Assembly (NCBI GenBank): GCA_017439085.1 | Contig: JAFRTU010000021.1 | Coordinates: forward strand, 1-39,532 | Direction: 5' to 3' | Length of the DNA stretch: 39,532 bases | DNA from: Clostridia bacterium | GTDB taxonomy: Bacteria; Bacillota; Clostridia; Christensenellales; Christensenellaceae | Part shown: positions 1-6,884 of the stretch, one piece after another | Numbering within the stretch: position 1 is the first letter of the stretch | Layout of the letters: every line of letters begins with the position of its first letter | Made by a program: the position numbers and the translations under genes | The notes under the pieces: generated by a model | The model's database searches: none | What the model was told of the DNA's origin: nothing | Seen by the model: only the letters and a program-made list of their open reading frames with translations

Positions 1-1136
1 ATTATGAGAGCTGCTCCGGCTCTGAGGTCGCTTGCCTTAACAGTGCTTCCATAGAGGCACTCGACTCCCTGGACGGCAGCCATCCTGTCATCTATAGTGA
101 CCTTGGCTCCCATCTTTCGTATCTCATCTATGTGTTTGAAACGGGATTCAAATATGTTCTCAACTATTATGCTCGTTCCGTTGGCTGTACTCAGGAGCAC
201 AGTGGTAGGCTGCTGAAGATCCGTCGGGAAACCGGGATACGGATACGTCTTGACATCGACGGCATTGATCCTCTTGTTGCAGGTGACCCTTATGGCGTCA
301 TCATATTCCTCAACGGTGACACCCATTTCTCTCATCTTTGTGGAAAGCGTATCCATATGCACGGGAGATGCATTCTTTATTAGTACGTCTCCTTTGGTAG
401 CAGCCGCAGCGATCATAAGGGTACCGGCTTCTATCTGGTCCGGTATGATGCTGTAATCACAGCCATGGAGCTCCTTCACGCCTCTTATCCTTATGACATC
501 GGAACCGACGCCCCTTATCTTTGCGCCCATCTGGTTTAGGAAGTTTGCAACATCGACGACATGAGGCTCCTTTGCGCAGTTCTTGAGGACGGTAGTGCCT
601 TCACCGAGAACTGAAGCCAGCATCACGTTAATGGTTGCTCCTACAGAGACCTGGTCAAAATAGATCTCAGCGCCGGTCAGCTTGTCCGCCTTTGCGTGGA
701 ATATGCCATACTTCGTGTCCACCTCCGCTCCGAGTGCCCTAAGTCCTTTTATATGAAGGTCTATCGGGCGTGAACCGATATCACAGCCACCGGGGAGATA
801 GACGCCAACATCCTTGAATCTTCCGATCAGAGAACCGACGAAATAATAGGAGGCGCGGAGCCTCTTTGCCAGCTTCATGTGGACCCTGCCGGTGGAGACG
901 GCTCTGGTATCTATATGTACGGTATTCCTGTCCAGAAACTCGACTTTTGCACCGAGTCTCTTAAGTATGCTAAGAAGTATTAGAACGTCATCTATATGGG
1001 GAACGTTTTCTATTGTATATTCATCGGCTGCAAGCAGTGTAGCCGGCAGTATTGCCACGGCTGCATTCTTTGCACCTCCGACGGAGACTTCTCCTTTAAG
1101 GGGGATCCCGCCGTTAATAACGAATTTTTCTTCCAT
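1..1136 (-). CDS. murA: UDP-N-acetylglucosamine 1-carboxyvinyltransferase (MurA), 3' end cut by window
   Basis: First committed step of peptidoglycan synthesis in the cytoplasm: transfers enolpyruvate from PEP to UDP-GlcNAc. Translated from the reverse strand the protein begins MEEKFVINGG and shows the Lys-Asn pair in GGAKNAAVAILPA (about residues 20-32) and the catalytic-cysteine motif PGGCDIGSRPIDLH. About 378 residues are in the window; the family is about 420, so roughly the last 40 are missing. The ATG at 1134-1136 follows a GGAG ribosome site (1142-1145). The gene is transcribed divergently from the DUF951/lepB genes. The cysteine form is the fosfomycin-sensitive type. Family assignment is very secure; Gram-positives often carry two copies (MurA/MurZ), and which one this is cannot be told from the sequence. 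Confidence 0.96.
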   Translation of the reverse strand, partial: MEEKFVINGGIPLKGEVSVGGAKNAAVAILPATLLAADEYTIENVPHIDDVLILLSILKRLGAKVEFLDRNTVHIDTRAVSTGRVHMKLAKRLRASYYFVGSLIGRFKDVGVYLPGGCDIGSRPIDLHIKGLRALGAEVDTKYGIFHAKADKLTGAEIYFDQVSVGATINVMLASVLGEGTTVLKNCAKEPHVVDVANFLNQMGAKIRGVGSDVIRIRGVKELHGCDYSIIPDQIEAGTLMIAAAATKGDVLIKNASPVHMDTLSTKMREMGVTVEEYDDAIRVTCNKRINAVDVKTYPYPGFPTDLQQPTTVLLSTANGTSIIVENIFESRFKHIDEIRKMGAKVTIDDRMAAVQGVECLYGSTVKASDLRAGAALI

Positions 1137-1191
1137 ATTATCTCCAAACTCTGTTGTGCGGGAAGATGTCTTCCTGCCGGTTTTCGAGGGC

Positions 1192-1220
1192 ATTATGTAA
1201 ATAATTGGTCACAAGTTCAA
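1192..1220 (-). promoter_or_regulatory. Sigma-A-type promoter for murA
   Basis: On the minus strand TTGAAC (1220-1215) and CATAAT (1197-1192) are separated by 17 bp, each one base from consensus. Start of transcription would fall near 1185, giving a leader of about 50 nt that contains the short inverted repeat GGAAG/CTTCC at 1161-1174. Confidence 0.6.
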
Positions 1221-1331
1221 ACAACTTCAACTCAAATGAATTATAATATGTTTACCATACAAAAGCAAATTAGCGGAAGACCTGAAAAGCCTTTTGACAG
1301 GGCTTTGAGGCCTTATGAAACAGGGGCAAAA

Positions 1332-1529
1332 ATGGATTTTACACTGGGTTCCATAGTAGAGACGAAAAAGCAGCATCCCTGCGGGAGCAGGAGGTGGAGA
1401 GTCATACGCACCGGCGCGGATTTCAAGATCAGATGCGAAGGATGCGGAAGGATCGTCATGCTCTCCTATGAGGACTTCAGGAAAAGAGTGAAAAAGGTGA
1501 TCTCGTCTGATGAGAAAGAAAACGGTTAA
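1332..1529 (+). CDS. DUF951 family small protein
   Basis: A 65-residue cytoplasmic protein starting MDFTLGSIVETKKQHPCG. It has the DUF951 pattern: a basic HPCGSRRW block followed by a CEGCGR dipeptide-cysteine motif, so it may bind metal, and a basic C-terminus. Function of the family is unknown; it is a short conserved protein of Firmicutes. I chose the ATG at 1332 because it follows an AGGGGC ribosome site by a normal gap and matches the family length; the frame stays open upstream to 996 but that part lies on murA and its leader. It overlaps the start of lepB by 20 bases, so the two are probably translated together. Confidence 0.85.
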   Translation: MDFTLGSIVETKKQHPCGSRRWRVIRTGADFKIRCEGCGRIVMLSYEDFRKRVKKVISSDEKENG

Positions 1530-2025
1530 GGTACTGGCAGTCTTTCTGGCACTCATTGCCCTGACGGTAGCCCTGATATTCATTTCAATAGCAAGCAGAT
1601 ACGAACTGTTCACGGTCGAGGGAGATTCCATGCTTCCTTCCATAAAGGACGGAGAGACGGTCGTGGTGGAAAAGGCAGATCCAAACAGCCCGTCTTGTAA
1701 AAGGGGGGACATAGTCCTTATAAGGCTTACTTCATCGTCGGATGTATACATCAAGAGAGTCATAGGCCTGGAGGGAGACAGGATAAGGATCAAGTACGGT
1801 AAGGTATATCTTAACGGAGAGGTGCTCCAGGAAGACTATATAAAGGAAGAGACGATAAGGGACATGGAGGAGATCGTCATAGGTGACGGGTGTGTTTTCG
1901 TCCTCGGAGATAACAGGAACGACTCATATGACAGCAGAGATTTCGGGGCCGTGCCTGCCGAAGCCCTGGTAGGCAGGGTCAGGTGGAAGGTGTTGCCCTC
2001 AGGACTCAGGGAAACGGTTTTATGA
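1510..2025 (+). CDS. lepB: Signal peptidase I
   Basis: Membrane-anchored serine protease that removes Sec signal peptides on the outer face of the membrane. The 171-residue protein has one N-terminal membrane segment (residues 7-28), the catalytic serine in EGDSMLPS (Ser40), the catalytic lysine in YIKRVIGLEGD (Lys82) and the conserved C-terminal box GDNRNDSYDSRDFG. Length fits the short Gram-positive type (SipS-like). It starts inside the end of the DUF951 gene and is followed 9 bases later by a metallophosphoesterase, so 1332-4024 is probably one operon. This enzyme would be able to process the secreted paralogues encoded at 15169 and 16179. Confidence 0.95.
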   Translation: MRKKTVKVLAVFLALIALTVALIFISIASRYELFTVEGDSMLPSIKDGETVVVEKADPNSPSCKRGDIVLIRLTSSSDVYIKRVIGLEGDRIRIKYGKVYLNGEVLQEDYIKEETIRDMEEIVIGDGCVFVLGDNRNDSYDSRDFGAVPAEALVGRVRWKVLPSGLRETVL

Positions 2026-2034
2026 GGTAAGACT

Positions 2035-2841
2035 ATGGGAAAAACAGGTGTAATCATTATAATCGCGGTTTTTCTTACGGTCATCATCCTCTTGCTGATA
2101 GCAGGAGGTTACAGACTGAAGAAGACTTTCTATTCCCTCAGTACCGATAAGGTGAGCGGACATGTCCGGTTCGCTCTCATAACGGATCTTCATTCCTGCA
2201 GATACGGAAGGGACATGGAGGAACTCGTGGAGGCCATAGCTTCCTGCAAACCCGATTATATCCTTCTTGGAGGAGACATATACGATCATAAGCTCAAGGA
2301 CACGAACGCCGATGTCTTTCTTGCAAGGATTGCAGAGGAATACCCCTGTTTCTATGTGAGCGGGAATCATGAGTATTACAGGGAGGATTTCGAAAACCTG
2401 TTTCAGCATATAAGAGATCTTGGGATCACGGTACTGGAAGGAGAGCACGTAATGATAGGAAATATTGCTCTTCTTGGTGCAAGAGATCCGTATCTCTACG
2501 GTGATGAGACCATGGAAAGCGATATCGTTAATGCGCTTGAAGGGACCAGTGGGGAGATGTACAGGATCCTTCTGTCACACAGGCCAGAAAAGACGGATAT
2601 CTATGGCAGATACGATATTGATCTTGTGCTCTCGGGACATGCCCACGGAGGACAGTGGAGGATCCCAGGACTGATCGAGGGAGTGTATGCGCCTCATCAG
2701 GGGATACTGCCCAAGATAACCGCTGGTGTATACGAACTGGCGAACGGAAAACTTATAGTCTCAAGGGGACTGGCAAGGGAGACCACTATCGTACCGAGAC
2801 TGTTCAACAATCCGGAGATAGTAATCATAGACATAAACTGA
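2035..2841 (+). CDS. Membrane-anchored metallophosphoesterase (YaeI/YkuE type)
   Basis: A 268-residue calcineurin-like phosphoesterase. The N-terminus has a membrane segment (about residues 4-25) that anchors the protein. The dinuclear-metal motifs follow in order: TDLHSCRYG (D-x-H), LLGGDIYDH (G-D), SGNHEYY (GNHE), LLSHRPE (H) and LSGHAHGGQW (GHxH). Relatives such as YkuE and YaeI are thought to act on phospholipid or UDP-linked substrates at the membrane; the substrate here is not visible from sequence. Start ATG follows GAGGTAAG. It lies 9 bases after lepB and 7 bases before the acetate-kinase-like gene, consistent with one transcript. Confidence 0.9.
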   Translation: MGKTGVIIIIAVFLTVIILLLIAGGYRLKKTFYSLSTDKVSGHVRFALITDLHSCRYGRDMEELVEAIASCKPDYILLGGDIYDHKLKDTNADVFLARIAEEYPCFYVSGNHEYYREDFENLFQHIRDLGITVLEGEHVMIGNIALLGARDPYLYGDETMESDIVNALEGTSGEMYRILLSHRPEKTDIYGRYDIDLVLSGHAHGGQWRIPGLIEGVYAPHQGILPKITAGVYELANGKLIVSRGLARETTIVPRLFNNPEIVIIDIN

Positions 2842-2848
2842 GGTCGAT

Positions 2849-4024
2849 ATGAACATACTGATATGCAATGCAGGGAGTACTTCCCTTAAACTTAAACTGT
2901 TCAGGATGCCGGAGGAAGAGGTGGTACTCACTTCCAGAATGGACAGGATAGGCGGAGATAAGGAAGGCTCCTTTCTTTTTGAAGACCGTAACGGAAAGAT
3001 TGAAAAAAAACAGATGATCGCTTCATATGAGGAAGGACTCACTCTGTTCCTGAAGGCTGCCGGGGAGAAGATCATAAAGAGCGTGGATGCCGTGGGTTTC
3101 AAGACCGTGCTCTCTAAGGATCATTACGGAGTTCATCTGATAGATGACGGAGTCATAAAAGGGATGCACGAATATATGGCCGTGGCCCCAGTGCATAATA
3201 CCTGTTATCTTGAAGTCATAGGAGTCTTCAAAAAGCTCCTCCCGGGCATACCTCTCATAGGCGTTTTCGAAACGGAGTTCCATAAGGATATCCCCGAGAC
3301 TGCATATACCTATCCCGTTCCTCTCAAATGGAGAGACGAGATGGGAGTGAGACGTTTCGGATATCATGGCGCCAGTCATTCATATGTGGCGGGAATCATA
3401 AGGGACATGTTCGGAGAGGAATACAGGGCAGTATCCTGCCATCTTGGAGGATCCAGTTCTCTTGCGGCGATAGTGAACGGAAAGGGTGTGGATACCAGTT
3501 TCGGATTATCCCTCCAGACGGGAGTGCCTCAGAGCAACAGGTGCGGGGACATGGACCCCTTCATCATCTTTTATATGATGGAAGAGCATGGCCTGAGCAT
3601 GAAAGAGGTAAAGGATGCTCTGGAAAGGGAGAGCGGGCTCAAGGGCATATCAGGGATCAGCGGAGACATGAGGGACCTCACGGAGGCTGCAGATGCAGGG
3701 GATCATGATGCAGCGCTTGCGATAGACATATATACGAGGGAGATAGCCCGCTATATAGGAGGATATACAGCTATTATGGGAGGGCTTGACGTGATAGCGT
3801 TCACTGCAGGGACCGGAGAGAACAGCCCCCTCGTGAGGGAAAAGGTCTGCTCGTATTTCGGATATATGGGACTGAAACTCAATGAAACGGGAGAAAAATA
3901 CAGCACTCCCACGGTTATTTCAGCTCCTGACAGTACCGTGAAAGTGCTGGTGATACCTGCAAACGAGGAACTCGTGGTGGCAAGGAAGGCCTATGCCCTT
4001 AGCCTGGAGAACCTGACTCTGTAG
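2849..4024 (+). CDS. Divergent acetate/propionate kinase-family protein
   Basis: A 391-residue member of the ASKHA acetate kinase family (AckA usual length about 400). It keeps the N-terminal phosphate loop NAGSTSLKLK (Asn7, Ser10, Ser12, Lys14), His116 in APVHN, His173 in FGYHGASH, Arg231 in SNRCGDMDP and the C-terminal IPANEEL. But by motif alignment with the Methanosarcina enzyme, the Arg91 position (HRVVHGGE block) reads GFKTVLSKD (Lys85), Asp148 (VFDTAFH) is Glu141 (VFETEFH), and Asn211 (HLGNG) is Gly201 (HLGGS). The first is a substrate-carboxylate contact and the second a catalytic residue in characterised enzymes. So either the acyl substrate differs or activity is altered. No phosphotransacetylase gene is adjacent. 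The end overlaps the convergent epimerase gene by 34 bases. Confidence 0.85.
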   Translation: MNILICNAGSTSLKLKLFRMPEEEVVLTSRMDRIGGDKEGSFLFEDRNGKIEKKQMIASYEEGLTLFLKAAGEKIIKSVDAVGFKTVLSKDHYGVHLIDDGVIKGMHEYMAVAPVHNTCYLEVIGVFKKLLPGIPLIGVFETEFHKDIPETAYTYPVPLKWRDEMGVRRFGYHGASHSYVAGIIRDMFGEEYRAVSCHLGGSSSLAAIVNGKGVDTSFGLSLQTGVPQSNRCGDMDPFIIFYMMEEHGLSMKEVKDALERESGLKGISGISGDMRDLTEAADAGDHDAALAIDIYTREIARYIGGYTAIMGGLDVIAFTAGTGENSPLVREKVCSYFGYMGLKLNETGEKYSTPTVISAPDSTVKVLVIPANEELVVARKAYALSLENLTL

Positions 4025-4878
4025 GAAAGCTTTTTCGATGATCCGGGAGCCAGTATGGCTGCAAACTTCTTCTGCTCGAACACGCTGGGTTCATCCTCAT
4101 ACTGATTGATCCCGGCCCACGGCTCAAGACAGACATAATCCGCTCTCATACCGGGCCTCGTCCAAATGGACATCACATCGAAAGAATCGAATTCCATGGT
4201 GAGCTCTTCTTTTCCCTTCGGGGAGACAAGAGCTACTTTTTTTGTTTTTACATGCGGGAATATGAGGGCATCGTTCTCATCGAACCATTCATGACGCAGG
4301 GGGATCCTGCCATCTTTCATATCTTCAAAAGCCCGTTCGCCCTTTACTATCATACCATCCGGACACACTGCTATCCTGTTGTCCGTATCAGGATCGAACA
4401 CGAGTTCATAATCCTCGAATGAAAGCCCGTCTTCCATCGGGCATATGAAGCCCGGATGTGCGCCGAGACAGAACGGCATGTCAGAAGAGGAATTGTTCGT
4501 TATCCCGAAAGTCGTCTCAAAACCGTCTTCTTTGAGATCATAGGTGACGCTGAGTTCGAATCTGAACGGATAGCTCTTCAGGGTCTCCTCATCCTCAGTT
4601 CTTGAGAGGGTGACGTGTTTAGGACCCTCATCCTTCAGAGAAAACTTCTTGAAGGCTATGAAACCGTGTTTTCTGATCCCGTATTCCTTTCCCGCGATGC
4701 TTATCCTGTCATCCTTTATCGCTCCGACGACAGGGAAGAGGATGGGAGAATGCTGACCCCATACCTTGGGATCCGCCTGCCAGATATATTCTTTTCCATC
4801 AATACGGAATGAGCAGAGCTCTGCACCTTTGCTCTCTATCGTGAAACCTGTCCTGCCTGACTCTCGTGTAAATAACAT
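3991..4878 (-). CDS. Aldose 1-epimerase family protein (LacX-like)
   Basis: A 295-residue galactose-mutarotase-fold protein, cytoplasmic. Supporting motifs are GAELCSFRIDGKEYIW near the N-terminus, FPVVGAIKDD, RKHGFIA, the catalytic-histidine stretch LGAHPGF and the C-terminal CLEPWAGI. This is the LacX/YeaD-like branch, which interconverts sugar anomers; the exact sugar is unknown. I use the ATG at 4876-4878: the in-frame ATG 12 bases upstream is itself part of the strong GGAGG ribosome site for this start. It is preceded by aldo/keto reductase and HAD phosphatase genes on the same strand, suggesting sugar metabolism. A terminator-like hairpin sits only about 20 bases upstream, so expression may depend on read-through. 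Confidence 0.88.
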   Translation of the reverse strand: MLFTRESGRTGFTIESKGAELCSFRIDGKEYIWQADPKVWGQHSPILFPVVGAIKDDRISIAGKEYGIRKHGFIAFKKFSLKDEGPKHVTLSRTEDEETLKSYPFRFELSVTYDLKEDGFETTFGITNNSSSDMPFCLGAHPGFICPMEDGLSFEDYELVFDPDTDNRIAVCPDGMIVKGERAFEDMKDGRIPLRHEWFDENDALIFPHVKTKKVALVSPKGKEELTMEFDSFDVMSIWTRPGMRADYVCLEPWAGINQYEDEPSVFEQKKFAAILAPGSSKKLSYRVRFSRLRA

Positions 4879-4893
4879 GTTGTCCTCCATATC

Positions 4894-4920
4894 AAAAAAG
4901 GGGAGGCACTAAGCCTCCCC
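4894..4920 (-). terminator. Hairpin with U-run between the aldo/keto reductase and epimerase genes
   Basis: Perfect 8-bp stem (GGGGAGGC at 4900-4907, GCCTCCCC at 4913-4920) with a 5-nt loop. On the minus strand it is followed by six T (4899-4894). It reads as the terminator of the aldo/keto reductase gene. It ends 15 bases before the epimerase ATG, leaving no room for a separate promoter. Confidence 0.8.
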
Positions 4921-4933
4921 GGGTACTTTATGC

Positions 4934-5821
4934 TCAGAATCTTGCGCCTTTTGCCATTCTCTCCTCTTTTTCCTTGAGGAATTCAGGCCATGGCTGGTCA
5001 GGTCTTGCACATGTGATCTTGGTATTTATATCGAAACTGTTGAGGGTGTTGATATCCTCTTCCTCGAGTTCGAAATCGAACACGTCCATATTGGACAATA
5101 TGCGGTTCTGTTTTACGCTCTTCGGAATGACGATGATGCCCTTCTGGAGATCCCAGCGGAGGACGACCTGAGCTATGCTCTTTCCGTACTTGTCTGCTAT
5201 CTTCTGGATGCGTTCATCACCGAAGATGGCACCGCCTCCGAGAGGGGAATATGCCTGATACTGTATGCCCTGTTCACGGCAGTATTTCTGGAGCTCAGGC
5301 ATCTGATAATAAGGATGGCACTCGAACTGGTTGACTGCAGGACGTACCGTTCCTTCAGCAAGTATCCTGTCGATGTACTCGGAATAGAAGTTGGCTACGC
5401 CGATAGCCCTTGCCTTTCCTTCCTTATATATTCTTTCCATTGCTGCCCAGACGTCGAGATATGCATCTCCGAGCTCGGGATGCGGCCAGTGGATGAGGTA
5501 GAGATCGACATAATCTGTCTGAAGGTCTATGAGGGTCTGGTCCATCTGATCAAGGACTTCCCTGTAGGACATCTTGAAAGCCTTGGAGGTAACAAAGAGA
5601 TCTTTTCTGGAGACTCCGCAGTTCTTGAGGCCTTCTCCGACTTCCTTTTCGTTCCTGTATACGGCGGCGGTATCGATATGCCTGTATCCCGCCTCGACTG
5701 CCCATTTGACTGCATTGACGACATCCTGGCCTTCAGCCTTCCAAACTCCGAGGCCGAGCCACGGCATCAGAACACCGTTGTTGAGCTTAGTAACATCATT
5801 GATTGATCTTAACATTTTCAT
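4934..5821 (-). CDS. Aldo/keto reductase (AKR family)
   Basis: NAD(P)H-dependent oxidoreductase of 295 residues with a TIM-barrel fold, cytoplasmic. It shows the family signature GYRHIDTAAVYRNEKEVG with catalytic Asp and Tyr, the catalytic lysine in VTSKAF, the histidine in YLIHWPHPELGD, and the C-terminal cofactor-phosphate motif IPKSVKQNRILSN. This matches the 2,5-diketo-gluconate reductase/YvgN-like branch, which reduces small carbonyls such as methylglyoxal; the physiological substrate is not determinable here. Two closely spaced ATGs (5821 and 5815) follow AGGAAAGGA; I keep the first. It has its own promoter and a downstream hairpin. Confidence 0.93.
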   Translation of the reverse strand: MKMLRSINDVTKLNNGVLMPWLGLGVWKAEGQDVVNAVKWAVEAGYRHIDTAAVYRNEKEVGEGLKNCGVSRKDLFVTSKAFKMSYREVLDQMDQTLIDLQTDYVDLYLIHWPHPELGDAYLDVWAAMERIYKEGKARAIGVANFYSEYIDRILAEGTVRPAVNQFECHPYYQMPELQKYCREQGIQYQAYSPLGGGAIFGDERIQKIADKYGKSIAQVVLRWDLQKGIIVIPKSVKQNRILSNMDVFDFELEEEDINTLNSFDINTKITCARPDQPWPEFLKEKEERMAKGARF

Positions 5822-5866
5822 TTTTCCTTTCCTTTATTGCTTAAGTATTTAAATCCCAACATCATA

Positions 5867-5895
5867 ATTTTAATCCATTTGCGGGGCTTTGACAA
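5867..5895 (-). promoter_or_regulatory. Promoter for the aldo/keto reductase
   Basis: On the minus strand TTGTCA (5895-5890), 17 bp, TAAAAT (5872-5867). Both boxes match consensus at five of six positions. It starts immediately after the stop codon of the HAD gene. Confidence 0.6.
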
Positions 5896-6675
5896 TTAAA
5901 GACAGGGAGAGCTCTCCTTCAGGAAATTCTCTATCCAGATCGCCGGACCGTCGTCATATACGGATGGGATTATCTCATCTGCCATCTCCTTCACATCATC
6001 GGGAGCACTGTCCACGACCATGGAATGTCCGACGTTCATGAGCATCCTGGAATCGTTCATGCTGTCTCCGAAACAATAGGAATCCAGTACGTCTGCACCG
6101 AAATACCTGAGGGTGTCTCTCACGGCACGGCCTTTATCGTTTCCGACCTTGATGATCTCGTAATAAACGTTATTGTTATTTATGATCTCGAGTCCGTTGC
6201 TTACGAGGTATTCTGCGACCTCCTCCTTCATGGGCACGCCGTACAGAGTAAGCTTGTGCACCGGTATGAGGGAGTACAGGCGTATGTACTCATCATATGA
6301 ATGGACATCCGGGATCCTGGGCTTGTCGTATGAATCTATATTATAGAACTTTATCCTTTTTTCGCCCTCCACTGCACCGTCGAGCTGCAAGTCCCAGAAA
6401 TACTTCATGGTCTCGTTAACGAATCCGTTGTCCAGACGGTCGTCCCGGATCACCTTTCCGTCAGCTATAATACAGGCTCCGCAGGACGTGCAGTATGCGT
6501 CAAGGTCAAGGTCCCAGAGCTCATCCGGCACATGCCCGTTGCATCTCCCCGTACAGAGTATGACCTTATGCCCGGCCTTTTTCAGAGCAAGGAGAGCTTC
6601 TCTGTTCCTCTCTGACATGGCAGGCGTCCTGGGTATCAGAAAAGTACCGTCGTAATCGAAGAAAAAGTATTTCAT
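5896..6675 (-). CDS. HAD-family hydrolase (Cof/IIB type phosphatase)
   Basis: A 259-residue haloacid-dehalogenase-type phosphatase, cytoplasmic. Motif I is FFDYDGT at residues 5-11 with the nucleophile aspartate, motif II is ILCTGR, and motif IV is CFGDSMNDSRML near residue 205. The large cap inserted between motifs II and III is the IIB (Cof) type, typical of sugar-phosphate and nucleotide phosphatases. Start ATG at 6675 follows AAAGGAAT. It is transcribed away from alaS. Substrate unknown; promiscuity is common in this family. Confidence 0.92.
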   Translation of the reverse strand: MKYFFFDYDGTFLIPRTPAMSERNREALLALKKAGHKVILCTGRCNGHVPDELWDLDLDAYCTSCGACIIADGKVIRDDRLDNGFVNETMKYFWDLQLDGAVEGEKRIKFYNIDSYDKPRIPDVHSYDEYIRLYSLIPVHKLTLYGVPMKEEVAEYLVSNGLEIINNNNVYYEIIKVGNDKGRAVRDTLRYFGADVLDSYCFGDSMNDSRMLMNVGHSMVVDSAPDDVKEMADEIIPSVYDDGPAIWIENFLKESSPCL

Positions 6676-6732
6676 ATTCCATTCCTTTCAAGTCTCGTGA
6701 GCGGATCCCTGGGGCTTTTCGCGATCCAGTAA

Positions 6733-6761
6733 ATAGTAATTGGAAAAGGACTTTTTGTAAA
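6733..6761 (-). promoter_or_regulatory. Probable promoter for the HAD hydrolase
   Basis: On the minus strand TTTACA (6761-6756), 17 bp, TACTAT (6738-6733). The -35 box is good and the -10 box moderate. It lies in the divergent gap with alaS, next to an imperfect hairpin at 6760-6792 (AAGGGGA / TCCCCTT outer stem, TGCC / GGCA inner stem). Confidence 0.45.
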
Positions 6762-6794
6762 GGGGAGATGCCTGTTCCCGGCAGTTCCCCTTCG

Positions 6795-6824
6795 TTGACA
6801 ATAAGAGGAGAGGAAGCATATAAT
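6795..6824 (+). promoter_or_regulatory. Consensus sigma-A promoter for alaS
   Basis: TTGACA (6795-6800), 18 bp, TATAAT (6819-6824): both boxes are perfect. Transcription would begin near 6831, so the alaS leader is only about 54 nt, too short for the T-box riboswitch often found before Firmicute aminoacyl-tRNA synthetase genes. Confidence 0.8.
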
Positions 6825-6849
6825 TTGTATAAATTTATACGATATATAC

Positions 6850-6884
6850 GGAGGGATTTGTGCGGGAAGCACAAACAACGGCAT
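6850..6884 (+). promoter_or_regulatory. Structured ribosome binding site of alaS (hairpin between Shine-Dalgarno and ATG)
   Basis: GGAGGG at 6850-6855 is the only good Shine-Dalgarno near the alaS start, yet lies 29 nt from the ATG at 6885. Between them is a perfect 7-bp hairpin, TTTGTGC (6857-6863) with GCACAAA (6869-6875), loop GGGAA. With the hairpin folded out, the spacing falls to 10 nt. It could help or control initiation. The alternative is a TTG start at 6858 inside the hairpin, but its spacing to the Shine-Dalgarno is too short. Confidence 0.5.

Noticed and set aside
996..1331. Upstream extension of the DUF951 frame (177-residue ORF)
   Set aside because: It runs antisense through the start of murA and its leader; the family length and the ribosome site both point to 1332.
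6768..6884. 39-codon N-terminal extension of alaS
   Set aside because: It covers the consensus promoter and has no ribosome site; AlaRS homology begins at 6885.
6676..6884. T-box riboswitch before alaS
   Set aside because: The promoter puts transcription start near 6831, leaving about 54 nt, and no T-box core or specifier loop is visible.
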